This document shows positions 33,351 through 41,234 of a stretch of 51,722 nt of DNA, piece after piece; position 1 is the first letter of the stretch, and the number at the start of each line of letters is the position of its first letter. The position numbers and the translations under genes are program-made. A model generated the notes under the pieces. It was not told the origin of the DNA, made no database searches, and saw only the letters and a list, made by a program, of their open reading frames with translations. The DNA lies in the NCBI RefSeq assembly GCF_907177275.1, contig NZ_CAJSLV010000078.1, positions 1 to 51,722 of the forward strand, read 5' to 3'. The stretch is from Actinacidiphila cocklensis. GTDB lineage: Bacteria > Actinomycetota > Actinomycetes > Streptomycetales > Streptomycetaceae.

Positions 33351-34181
33351 CTACGGCAGGACGTAGACGCGGGATGCGGTTTCGCCGAAGAGGGACGAGC
33401 GGTCGGAGGGGGAGAGGTCCGCGGAGGCGGCCTCCGCGAGGGCGAGCACCTCGCCGTAGGAGGCGGCAAGCGTGCAGACGGGCCAGTCGGAGCCGAAGAG
33501 GACCCGGGAGGGTCCGAAGACGTCCAGCACGTGCCGTGCATACGGCAGAAGGTCGGCCGGCTCCCAGCCGGACCACGTCGCCTCGGTCACGAGCCCCGAC
33601 AGCTTGCAGGTGACGTTGGGCAGCGCGGCCAGCGCGGCGATCTGCGCGGCCCACGGCTCCCACCCGCCGGAGGCGATGTGCGGCTTGGCCGCGTGGTCGA
33701 GCACGAAGCGCAGGTCCGGCAGCGCCGCCGCCGTCTCCAGCGCCGCGGGCAGCTCGCGCGGGGTGACCAGCAGGTCGTAGGTGAGGCCTGCCGCGGCGAC
33801 CGTGGCCAGGCCGCGGCGGACGGCCGCGCGGGCCAGCCACCACGGGTCGGGCTCGTCCTGGACCTGGTGGCGTATCCCGACCAGCGGGCCGGTCAGCGAG
33901 GCGAGGACGTCCGCGAGCGCGGGGTCGGTGAGGTCGGCCCAGCCGACGACGCCGGCAATCCGGCCGCCGGACTCGGCCGCGAGGGCGAGCAGTTCGCGGG
34001 TCTCGTCCAGCGACGAGCTGGACTGCACGACGACGGTCGCGTCGATGCCGTGCTCCGCGAGCAGCGGTTCGAGTTCCGCCAGTGCGAAACTGCGGGCGAT
34101 CGGGTCGAGTTCGGGGCCGGTCAGCCAGGGCTGCGGCCGCCGTGTGAGGTCCCACAGATGGTGGTGCGCGTCGATCCGCAT
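33351..34181 (-). CDS. Amidohydrolase-family sugar lactonase (L-fucono-1,5-lactonase type)
   Basis: Metal-dependent hydrolase of 276 aa (Amidohydro_2 family). The first strand carries the metal motif MRIDAHHHLWDL; later landmarks are GIRHQVQDEPDPWW, VLDHAAKPHIASGGW, NVTCKLSGLVTEA and VLFGSDWPVC with the catalytic Asp. This set matches enzymes that open L-fucono- or L-rhamnono-lactones to the free acid. It is the last gene of the operon, starting two bases after the aldo/keto reductase stop. The exact lactone is inferred from the operon. Confidence 0.85.
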   Translation of the reverse strand: MRIDAHHHLWDLTRRPQPWLTGPELDPIARSFALAELEPLLAEHGIDATVVVQSSSSLDETRELLALAAESGGRIAGVVGWADLTDPALADVLASLTGPLVGIRHQVQDEPDPWWLARAAVRRGLATVAAAGLTYDLLVTPRELPAALETAAALPDLRFVLDHAAKPHIASGGWEPWAAQIAALAALPNVTCKLSGLVTEATWSGWEPADLLPYARHVLDVFGPSRVLFGSDWPVCTLAASYGEVLALAEAASADLSPSDRSSLFGETASRVYVLP

Positions 34182-34183
34182 CG

Positions 34184-35173
34184 CTATTCCCCCGCCGCGA
34201 GGCTCGCCGCGAGCGGCAGCGGCACGTCCGGGTCGAGCAGGCCGCGCTCGACCAGCGCGTGCCACATCGCGTCGGGGATGTCGTGGTCGAACATCGCGGT
34301 GTTGTCCCGCACTTCCGCGGCGCTCGCCGCGCCGACGAGGGCGGAGACGACGCTGGGGTGCGCGAAGGGGTAGCGCAGGGCCGCGGCCCGCAGCGGGACG
34401 CCGAACTCGCCGCAGACCGCGGCCATGTCGAGCGCCCGGTCGAGCAGTTCCTGCGGCGCCGCGGCGTAGTCGTAGTGCGCGCCGGGCCTGGGGTCGGCCA
34501 GCAGCCCGGAGTTGTAGACGCCGCCGACGACGACCTTGGTGCCGCGGCGCTCGCACACCGGCAGCAGGTCGTCGTAGGCGGTGCGTTCCAGCAGGGTCCA
34601 GCGGCCCGCGCACAGCACCACGTCGACGTCGAGGTCGGCGACGAGCCGGGCCAGGACGTCGCTGTGGTTCATGCCGAAGCCGATCGCCTTGACCATCCCC
34701 TGGTCGCGCAGCTCGGCGAGCGCGGGGAAGCCGGTGGCGTACACCTCGGGCAGGTGGTCCTCGACGTCGTGCAGGTAGACGATGTCGACGGCGTCCACGC
34801 CGAGCCGCGTCAGCGAGCCCTCCAGCGTGGCGCGGATGCCGTCGGCGGTGAAGTCCCAGACCCTGGCCCGGTCGGGGACGTCGGTGAAGCCCTGGCCGTC
34901 CGGCGTCTCCCCCGGCTCCAGGTCGCGCAGCCTGCGCCCGACCTTGGTGGACAGCACGTAGGACGCGCGGTCCCGGCCGGCCAGCGCCCGGCCGAGCCGC
35001 TCCTCCGAGCGGCCCAGGCCGTAGTGCGGGGCGGTGTCGAGGTACGTGACGGGCCGCCCCGCGTCGAAGGCGGCGGCCACGGTGGCCTCCGCCTCCTCCT
35101 CGGTGATGGCGCGGTAGAGATTGGCCAGCGGCGCGCAGCCGAGGCCGAGCCGGGGCAGTGCAGGTACGGGCAT
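34184..35173 (-). CDS. Aldo/keto reductase, L-fucose (D-threo-aldose 1-) dehydrogenase type
   Basis: NAD(P)-dependent oxidoreductase of 329 aa expected to oxidise the sugar at C1 to its lactone. The AKR tetrad is visible: Asp and Tyr in TYLDTAPHYGLGRSE, Lys in VLSTKVGRRL, His in IVYLHDVEDH. The N-terminus LPRLGLGCAPLANLYRAI is typical of the L-fucose/D-threo-aldose dehydrogenase group. It lies between the transporter genes and the lactonase gene, matching successive pathway steps. Confidence 0.87.
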   Translation of the reverse strand: MPVPALPRLGLGCAPLANLYRAITEEEAEATVAAAFDAGRPVTYLDTAPHYGLGRSEERLGRALAGRDRASYVLSTKVGRRLRDLEPGETPDGQGFTDVPDRARVWDFTADGIRATLEGSLTRLGVDAVDIVYLHDVEDHLPEVYATGFPALAELRDQGMVKAIGFGMNHSDVLARLVADLDVDVVLCAGRWTLLERTAYDDLLPVCERRGTKVVVGGVYNSGLLADPRPGAHYDYAAAPQELLDRALDMAAVCGEFGVPLRAAALRYPFAHPSVVSALVGAASAAEVRDNTAMFDHDIPDAMWHALVERGLLDPDVPLPLAASLAAGE

Positions 35174-35269
35174 ACGGGGTGTCTTCCTGCTTCGCTGGGC
35201 CGGCTGCGCCTGCGGTCGGACCGGATCGGGTCGGACGGGGATCGGGGGTGGATACGGGTCGGGGCTCGG

Positions 35270-36307
35270 TCAGTCCTGCTTCTCGCCGCTGGCGAAGCGG
35301 GAGATGATCAGGGCGACGATGATGATGGCACCGTAGAGGAACTTGTCCCACAGCGGCGGCACACCGCCCAGCGTCGTGACGTTGACGACCAGTTGGAGGC
35401 TGACGACACCGGTCAGGGCGCCGAAGAGGGTACCGCGGCCGCCGTTGAGGCTGACCCCGCCGATGACGGTGGCGGCGAAGACCTGGAAGATCCAGCCGTC
35501 GCCCTGGGTGGCGGAGATGGCGCCGTAGTGGCCGGCGTAGAGGACACCGGCGAAGGCGGCGATCAGGCCGCCGAGCGCCAGCACGATCCAGGTGATCCGG
35601 TCCACCCTGATGCCGGCCGCCCTGGCCGCCTCGGTGTTGCCGCCGATCGCGTACAGCGCCCGCCCGTGCCGCAGGTAGCCCAGGGCCAGGCCGCCGGCGG
35701 CGAAGAGCAGCAGGCAGATCCACACCGCGGCGGGCGCCCCCATCCACTCGGTCTTGCCCAGGTAGGAGAAGGACGCCGGGACCGCGACGATCGACTTGCC
35801 CTGCGCGACACCGTCCTGCAGGCCGCGCAGCATGGTCAGCATGCCCAGCGTCGCGATGAAGCCGTTGACGCGCAGCTTGAGGATCAGGAAGCCGTTGATC
35901 GCGCCGATGACCAGGCCGACCAGCAGGCAGACCGGGATCGAGGACCAGGTCGGGAACAGGCCGATGCCGTGGAAGGTGGCGGGGCCGCTGCTGGGCAGCA
36001 CCAGCCACATCGCGATGACCGGCGCGACACCGATGGTGGACTCCAGCGACAGGTCCATCCGGCCGCATATCAGGATCATCGCCTCGGCGAGCACCAGCAG
36101 GCTCAGCTCGCTGCTCTGCTGGAGCACGCCGATCAGGTTGTCCGAGGTCAGGAACACCGGCGACACGATGAAGCCGATGACGCCCAGCACGAAGATCACC
36201 GGGATCAGCGACAGGTCGCGGTAGCGGGCGAGCTGGAAGCGCGGTGCCGCGGCTCGCGGTTTGCCGGATACGGCCAGGTCGGCGCTCAACTGGGTGGTCT
36301 CACTCAT
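35270..36307 (-). CDS. Ribose-type sugar ABC transporter permease
   Basis: RbsC/BPD_transp_2-family permease of 345 aa with about ten helices. The start at 36307 overlaps the ATPase stop (ATGA). Landmarks: LLVLAEAMILICGRMDLSLE near the N-terminus, RVNGFIATLGMLTMLRGLQD, and the coupling loop YAIGGNTEAARAAGIRVDR. It would form the channel for import of the monosaccharide processed by the flanking enzymes. The 96-bp gap before the reductase gene is a GGATCGGG-rich low-complexity stretch. Confidence 0.93.
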   Translation of the reverse strand: MSETTQLSADLAVSGKPRAAAPRFQLARYRDLSLIPVIFVLGVIGFIVSPVFLTSDNLIGVLQQSSELSLLVLAEAMILICGRMDLSLESTIGVAPVIAMWLVLPSSGPATFHGIGLFPTWSSIPVCLLVGLVIGAINGFLILKLRVNGFIATLGMLTMLRGLQDGVAQGKSIVAVPASFSYLGKTEWMGAPAAVWICLLLFAAGGLALGYLRHGRALYAIGGNTEAARAAGIRVDRITWIVLALGGLIAAFAGVLYAGHYGAISATQGDGWIFQVFAATVIGGVSLNGGRGTLFGALTGVVSLQLVVNVTTLGGVPPLWDKFLYGAIIIVALIISRFASGEKQD

Positions 36308-37863
36308 TCCTCGGCTCCCTTGCCGCCGCCCGCGTCCGCGGGCAGCCCCTCCATCGCCGAGACCAGGTCCCGGTCGGTCCATCCGCTGCCGAACTCGGCG
36401 ATCACCCGTCCGTGGAAGAGCGCGATCACCCGGTCGCAGACCCGCAGGTCGTCGAGTTCGTCGGAGACGATGACGGCCGCGTCGCCCCGGTCGGCGACCC
36501 CGCGGACCACGCCGAGCAGCGCGTCCTTGGACTTCACGTCGACGCCCGCGGTGGGCCGGATGGCCACCAGCACCCGCGGGTCGCGGGCCAGCGCCCGCGC
36601 GATGACGACCTTCTGCTGGTTGCCGCCCGACAGGTCGGAGACCGGCTGGGCGGGTCCTGAGGTCTTGATGTCCAGCGAGTCGATCATCCGCTGGGCGAAC
36701 GTACGGGTCCGCGACGGCAGCACGGTGCCGTAGGGACCGAGCTGGTCGGTCACGGTGAGCGTGGCGTTCTCCGCCACGCTGCGGCCCAGCACCAGGCCCT
36801 GCCGGTGCCGGTCCTCGGGGACGTAGCCGATCCCTGCGTTCAGCGCGTGCGGCACGCTGCCGGGGCGTACGTCCCGCCCGTCGACCGACGCGCTGCCGCC
36901 GGTGGCCTTGCGCAGCCCCACCAGCGTCTCGCCGAGCGCGGTGTTGCCGCTGGCGGTGGCGCCCGCGAGGCCGAGGACCTCGCCGGCGCGCACCGCGAAG
37001 TCGATCGGCTGGAAGGCGCCGTCCAGGGCGAGCCCCTCGGCCCGCAGCACGGTGTCGCCCGCCGGCGTGCCCGACGGCTTCTGCGCGGGTGCCGCCTTGG
37101 CGTGCCAGGTCGTCGCGGTCTGCGCCGCCTCGCCCGTCATGGCCGCCACGAGGTCCGCCTTGCCCAGGTCCGCGACGGGCGCGGTGAGGATGTGGCGGGC
37201 GTCGCGGTAGACGGTGACGGTGCTGCAGAGGTCGTAGACCTCCTGCAGGTGGTGCGAGATGAACAGGAACGCGACGCCCTGCTGCTGCAGTTCGCGCAGC
37301 TTGGTGAACAGCCGCTCGATGCCGGCCGCGTCGAGCTGCGCGGTGGGCTCGTCCAGGATGATGAACCGGGCGCCGAAGGAGAGCGCCCTGGCGATCTCCA
37401 CGAACTGGCCCTGCTCCACGGTGAGGTCGGCGGCCCTGGTGGCGGGGTCGACGTCGACGCCGTATTCGGCGAGCAGGTCGCGGGCGTCGGCCCGCAGCTT
37501 GGACCAGCGGATGCGGCCCCGCTCGAACCTGTTGAGGAACAGGTTCTCCGCGACCGTCAGCTCCGGTACGACCATGGACTTCTGGTAGACGCAGGCGACC
37601 CTGGCCTGCCAGGCGGCGGTGTCACCCGGAGCGGGCGCGGGTTCGCCGAGGAAGGCGACCCGGCCCGCGTCGGGTGCGTGCAGCCCGGTCAGCACCGACA
37701 CCAGGGTGGACTTGCCCGCGCCGTTGCGGCCGACCAGCGCGTGCGAGTCGCCGACCGCCACGGTGATGCCCACCTGGTCCAGCGCGACGGTGGGACCGAA
37801 GCGCTTGACGACGCCCTCGGCGTGCACCGCGGGAGGAGGGGTTGAGGCCTGACCGTTGCTCAT
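36304..37863 (-). CDS. Ribose-type sugar ABC transporter ATPase (two NBDs, second site degenerate)
   Basis: Duplicated ATPase of 519 aa, RbsA-like. NBD1 has a normal Walker A (GRNGAGKST, residues 45-53) and Walker B-Glu (FIILDEPTAQLD), but its signature is LTVEQGQ rather than LSGGQ. NBD2 has a normal signature (LSGGNQQKV), but its P-loop is GATASGNTAL without Lys, and Walker B reads VLVAIRPTAGVDV, with Arg where the catalytic Glu normally sits. One composite ATP site is therefore canonical and the other looks non-hydrolytic. It is six bases after the binding-protein gene. Confidence 0.93.
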   Translation of the reverse strand: MSNGQASTPPPAVHAEGVVKRFGPTVALDQVGITVAVGDSHALVGRNGAGKSTLVSVLTGLHAPDAGRVAFLGEPAPAPGDTAAWQARVACVYQKSMVVPELTVAENLFLNRFERGRIRWSKLRADARDLLAEYGVDVDPATRAADLTVEQGQFVEIARALSFGARFIILDEPTAQLDAAGIERLFTKLRELQQQGVAFLFISHHLQEVYDLCSTVTVYRDARHILTAPVADLGKADLVAAMTGEAAQTATTWHAKAAPAQKPSGTPAGDTVLRAEGLALDGAFQPIDFAVRAGEVLGLAGATASGNTALGETLVGLRKATGGSASVDGRDVRPGSVPHALNAGIGYVPEDRHRQGLVLGRSVAENATLTVTDQLGPYGTVLPSRTRTFAQRMIDSLDIKTSGPAQPVSDLSGGNQQKVVIARALARDPRVLVAIRPTAGVDVKSKDALLGVVRGVADRGDAAVIVSDELDDLRVCDRVIALFHGRVIAEFGSGWTDRDLVSAMEGLPADAGGGKGAEE

Positions 37864-37869
37864 GTGCGC

Positions 37870-38907
37870 TCAGCTCTTTCCGAGCTGGTTGGCCCACAGG
37901 GTGGGGTCGTCCACGTTGTCCTTGGTCACCAGCGGTGCCGGCAGCTGGTCCTCCAGGCCGTTCGGGATGCTGACGATCGTGGAGTTGTGGTCGGTGGGAC
38001 CGGGCTTGAAGGTCTGTCCGGCGAGTGCGGCCTTGGCGTAGTACAGCGCGTACTTGGCGTAGAGGTCGGCCGGCTGGGAGATCGTGGCGTCGATCTGGCC
38101 CGCCTTGATCGCCTTGAACTCGTCCGGGATGCCGTCGTTGGAGATGATCGTGATGTGGCCCGGGGTGCCCGGCGGCTTGAGCAGGTGCTTCTGCTCCAGC
38201 AGCGCGAGGGTCGGCTGCAGGAAGACGCCGCCGGCCTGCATGTAGATGCCGTTGATGTCCGGGTCGGAGGCCAGCGTGGTCTGCAGCTTGGCGGAGGCCA
38301 CGTCGCCCTTCCAGTCGGTGGCCAGCGCGATGACCTTGATGGCGGGGTACTTGGTCTTCATGCAGTCCGCGAACGCCTCGGAGCGGTCGCGGCCGTTGAT
38401 GGAGTCCAGGGCGCCCTCGAACTCGACGACCTTGCCCTTGCCACCGAGCTGCTTGCCCAGGTAATCGCAGGCGTTGGCGCCGTACGCCTTGTTGTCGGCG
38501 CGCACCACCATGTAGACCTTGCCCTTGTCGGGGCGGGTGTCGACGCTGATGACGGGGATGTTCTTGCCGGCCAGCTTGTCCAGGGTGGACGCGATGGCGC
38601 CGGTGTCCTGCGGTGCCATCACGATCGCCTTGGCGCCCTGGTCGGTGAACGTCTGCACGTTGGCGACCAGCTTGCCGATGTCGTTCTGCGAGTTGGTGCG
38701 GGGCAGCGCGGAGACCTCGCCCGCCTTGACGCCCTTCTCGATGTAGTTGTTGTAGGAGTTCCAGAAGTCGCTGTCGGAGCGGGGCAGGTCGATACCCACC
38801 TTGCCGGAGGTGCCGGCCTTGTCGTCGCTGCCTCTGTTGCATCCGGCGAGCGCGGTGACCGCGAGGAGGCTCGCGATCGCGGCGACGGTCGTCTTGCGCA
38901 GTCTCAT
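37870..38907 (-). CDS. Sugar ABC transporter substrate-binding lipoprotein
   Basis: RbsB/Peripla_BP_4-type binding protein of 345 aa. Signal peptide MRLRKTTVAAIASLLAVTAL with lipobox LAGC, then a short charged linker and two Rossmann-like lobes (VGIDLPRSDSDFWNSY, GAKAIVMAPQDTGAI, VISVDTRPDKG, ISNDGIPDEF). It should capture the pathway's monosaccharide outside the membrane and pass it to the adjacent permease. Confidence 0.93.
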   Translation of the reverse strand: MRLRKTTVAAIASLLAVTALAGCNRGSDDKAGTSGKVGIDLPRSDSDFWNSYNNYIEKGVKAGEVSALPRTNSQNDIGKLVANVQTFTDQGAKAIVMAPQDTGAIASTLDKLAGKNIPVISVDTRPDKGKVYMVVRADNKAYGANACDYLGKQLGGKGKVVEFEGALDSINGRDRSEAFADCMKTKYPAIKVIALATDWKGDVASAKLQTTLASDPDINGIYMQAGGVFLQPTLALLEQKHLLKPPGTPGHITIISNDGIPDEFKAIKAGQIDATISQPADLYAKYALYYAKAALAGQTFKPGPTDHNSTIVSIPNGLEDQLPAPLVTKDNVDDPTLWANQLGKS

Positions 38908-39010
38908 CGTCGAGTTCTGCCCTTCGAGAGTGTCGGCTCTGAGTGGTACGAGGGTGATGCGGTGCTGGTGCGGGGTGGTGCTGCGGGTAGTCCCGGTGGT
39001 GCGGTGTCGT

Positions 39011-39805
39011 TCAGGTGGCCGGACGCAGGCGCAGGCCCTGCATTCCGCCGTCCACGGCGAGCGCGGTGCCGGTGACGCTCGCCGCCGCCGGGCTCGCCAG
39101 GTAGGCGATGGCGGCCGCGACCTCGTCGGCCGACACCAGCCGGCCGAGCGGCTGGCGGGCGTCGAGTGCCGCGCGCTCGGCGGCCGGGTCCTCGGCCTGG
39201 TCGAGCAGCCGGCCGATCCACGGGGTGTCGGCGGTCCCGGGATTGACGCAGTTGACCCGTACGCCCTCGCGCACGTGGTCGGCGGCCATCGCCAGGGTCA
39301 GCGAGAGGACCGCGCCCTTGCTCGCGCTGTACAGGGCACGCTGTGGCAGCCCTGCGGTGGCGGCGATGGAGCAGGTGTGGGTGATCGAGGCGCAGCCGGG
39401 CCGTTCCGCGGCGGCCGCGCGCAGGTGGGGCAGCGCGGCGCGGGCGGCGCGGACCATGCCCAGGACGTTGACGTCCAGGACCCTGGTCCACTCCTCGTCC
39501 GGGTTGTCCTCGACGGTGCCGATGGAGCCGATACCGGCGTTGCTCACCAGGATGTGCAGCGCGCCGAGTTCGCGGACCGCCTCGTCGACCGCGGCGCGCA
39601 CCTGGCTGTCCGAGGTGACGTCCGCGGCGACCGGGAAGGTGCCCTCGGGGGCGCCCGCGGGGTCGCGGTCCAGCACGGCGACCCGGGCGCCGCGGGCGGT
39701 GAGCAGGGCCGCGGTGGCGGCGCCGATCCCGGAGGCGCCGCCGGTGACCAGGGCGGTCAGGCCGGCGAAGTCCCGCGGGGGTGCGGGGGTGGTCGAGCCG
39801 GTCAT
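39011..39805 (-). CDS. Short-chain dehydrogenase/reductase, 2-keto-3-deoxy-L-fuconate dehydrogenase type
   Basis: Classical SDR of 264 aa. Cofactor motif TGGASGIG (residues 21-28), LVSNAGIGSIG, catalytic Ser in HTCSIAATAG, Tyr-x3-Lys in RALYSASKGA, and NPGTADTPWIGRL near the C-terminus. The NPGT-DTP segment and the context fit dehydrogenases of the non-phosphorylated L-fucose/L-rhamnose pathways that oxidise 2-keto-3-deoxy acids at C4. It overlaps the dehydratase gene by four bases (ATGA). Confidence 0.87.
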   Translation of the reverse strand: MTGSTTPAPPRDFAGLTALVTGGASGIGAATAALLTARGARVAVLDRDPAGAPEGTFPVAADVTSDSQVRAAVDEAVRELGALHILVSNAGIGSIGTVEDNPDEEWTRVLDVNVLGMVRAARAALPHLRAAAAERPGCASITHTCSIAATAGLPQRALYSASKGAVLSLTLAMAADHVREGVRVNCVNPGTADTPWIGRLLDQAEDPAAERAALDARQPLGRLVSADEVAAAIAYLASPAAASVTGTALAVDGGMQGLRLRPAT

Positions 39806-41118
39806 CGGGTCATCTCCTGTCGCTCCTGCCATACCGGGCCGTCGGGGAAGCGGTAGGCGGCCAGTGTTTCCGGCACCATACGGGCGGAGAATCCGGGGGC
39901 GGAGGGGGCCTGGTAACGCCCGTTCTCCATGACGACCGGGTCGGTGAAGTGCTCGTGGAGGTGCGGCACGTACTCGATCACCCGGTCGTCGAGGCTGCCG
40001 GAGACGGCGACGTAGTCGAACATCGCCAGGTGCTGGACCAGTTCGCACAGCCCGACCCCGCCGGCGTGCGGGCAGACCGGGACGCCGAACTTGGCGGCCA
40101 GCAGCAGGATGGCGATGTTCTCGTTGACGCCCGCGACGCGCGCGGCGTCGATCTGCACGAAGTCCACCGCGCCGGCCTGCAGCAGCTGCTTGAAGACGAC
40201 CCGGTTCGCGACGTGTTCGCCGGTGGCGACCTTGATCGGCTGCCCGGCGCGGACCGCGGCGTGCGCGAGCACGTCGTCGGGGCTGGTGGGCTCCTCGATC
40301 CAGTACGGGTCGTACGGGGCGAGCGCCTGCATCCACTCCACGGCCTCGGCCACGTCCCAGCGCTGGTTGGCGTCCACCGCGATGCGGATGTCGGGGCCGA
40401 CCGCGGCGCGGGCCAGCCGCATCCTGCGGATGTCGTCCCCCAGGTCGGCGCCGACCTTGAGCTTGATCTGCTGGAAACCGGCGGCGATCGCCTCCTTGGC
40501 CAGCCGGGTCAGCTTCTCGTCGGAGTAGCCGAGCCAGCCGGGTTCCGTGGTGTAGGCGGGGTAGCCGTCCCGGCGCAGCTCCTCGGCGCGGGCCGCGCGG
40601 CCCGGCTCCGCGCGGCGCAGGATGTCCAGCGCCTCGTCGCGGGTCAGGGCGTCGCTGAGGTAGCGGAAGTCGACGAGGTCGACGAGCTGGTCCGGGCTCA
40701 TGGACGCCAGCAGGTCCCACACGGGCTTGCCGGCCTCTCGGGCAGCGAGGTCCCAGGCGGCGTTGACGACCGCGCCCGCCGCCATGTGCATCACGCCCTT
40801 CTCCGGGCCGAGCCAGCGGAGTTGGGAGTCATGGGTGAGCAGCCGGTAGAAGGCGCCGAGGTCGCCGGTGACACTGTCCACCGGGCGGCCGACGACATAG
40901 GGTCGCAGGGTGCTGATCGCCGCGGCGACGACGTCGTTGCCGCGGCCGATCGTGAAGCACAGACCGTACCCCGCCAGGCCGTCCGGGGAATCGGTACGGA
41001 GCACGACGTAGGCGGCGGAGTAGTCGGGGTCGGGGTTCATGGCGTCCGAGCCGTCGAGCTGCTCCGAGGTCGGAAAGCGGATGTCGTACACGTCGACCTC
41101 GGTAATGGTCGGACTCAT
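39802..41118 (-). CDS. Enolase-superfamily sugar-acid dehydratase, L-fuconate dehydratase type
   Basis: Mg-dependent dehydratase of 438 aa, very near the length of characterised L-fuconate dehydratase. The ATG at 41118 follows GGGAG. Visible active-site groups: KxK base in FQQIKLKVGADL, metal ligands Asp in RIAVDANQRWD, Glu in YWIEEPTSPDD and Glu in VATGEHVANR, Asp in VQIDAARVAG, catalytic His in PVCPHAGGVG. The N-terminus IRFPTSEQLDGSDAMNPDPD is characteristic of the fuconate dehydratase clade. It is the first gene of the operon, directly behind the operator-bearing promoter. Confidence 0.92.
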   Translation of the reverse strand: MSPTITEVDVYDIRFPTSEQLDGSDAMNPDPDYSAAYVVLRTDSPDGLAGYGLCFTIGRGNDVVAAAISTLRPYVVGRPVDSVTGDLGAFYRLLTHDSQLRWLGPEKGVMHMAAGAVVNAAWDLAAREAGKPVWDLLASMSPDQLVDLVDFRYLSDALTRDEALDILRRAEPGRAARAEELRRDGYPAYTTEPGWLGYSDEKLTRLAKEAIAAGFQQIKLKVGADLGDDIRRMRLARAAVGPDIRIAVDANQRWDVAEAVEWMQALAPYDPYWIEEPTSPDDVLAHAAVRAGQPIKVATGEHVANRVVFKQLLQAGAVDFVQIDAARVAGVNENIAILLLAAKFGVPVCPHAGGVGLCELVQHLAMFDYVAVSGSLDDRVIEYVPHLHEHFTDPVVMENGRYQAPSAPGFSARMVPETLAAYRFPDGPVWQERQEMTR

Positions 41119-41136
41119 GCACACTCCCGTCGCGAG

Positions 41137-41171
41137 ACATCGGATCTTTTCTTGATGATCCGATGTATAGC
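41137..41171 (-). promoter_or_regulatory. Operator and promoter of the fucose-type operon
   Basis: Perfect inverted repeat ACATCGGATC (41137-41146), 10-nt spacer, GATCCGATGT (41157-41166). On the minus strand it overlaps GCTATACATCGGA (41171-41159), identical to the gntR promoter sequence. TATACA can serve as -10, with TGGACG 18 bases upstream as -35. The repeat lies between promoter and dehydratase start, ideal for a repressor. Confidence 0.7.
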
Positions 41172-41220
41172 GGCGAGTGAGGGTGCTCGTCCAGGGGGAA
41201 GCGGGAAGTTGTTGGTAACA

Positions 41221-41234
41221 GATCGGATGTCTCG
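41221..41234. promoter_or_regulatory. Third operator-like copy at the start of the GH18-like gene
   Basis: GATCGGATGTCTCG is the reverse complement, with one mismatch, of CGAGACATCGGATC at 41133-41146. It overlaps the ATG at 41227. If bound by the same regulator it would link the divergent gene to the sugar operon. Confidence 0.45.

Noticed and set aside
35174..35269. Tandem GGATCGGG-like stretch between permease and reductase genes as a defined repeat element
   Set aside because: Units are irregular and short; ordinary low-complexity G-rich spacer is sufficient explanation.
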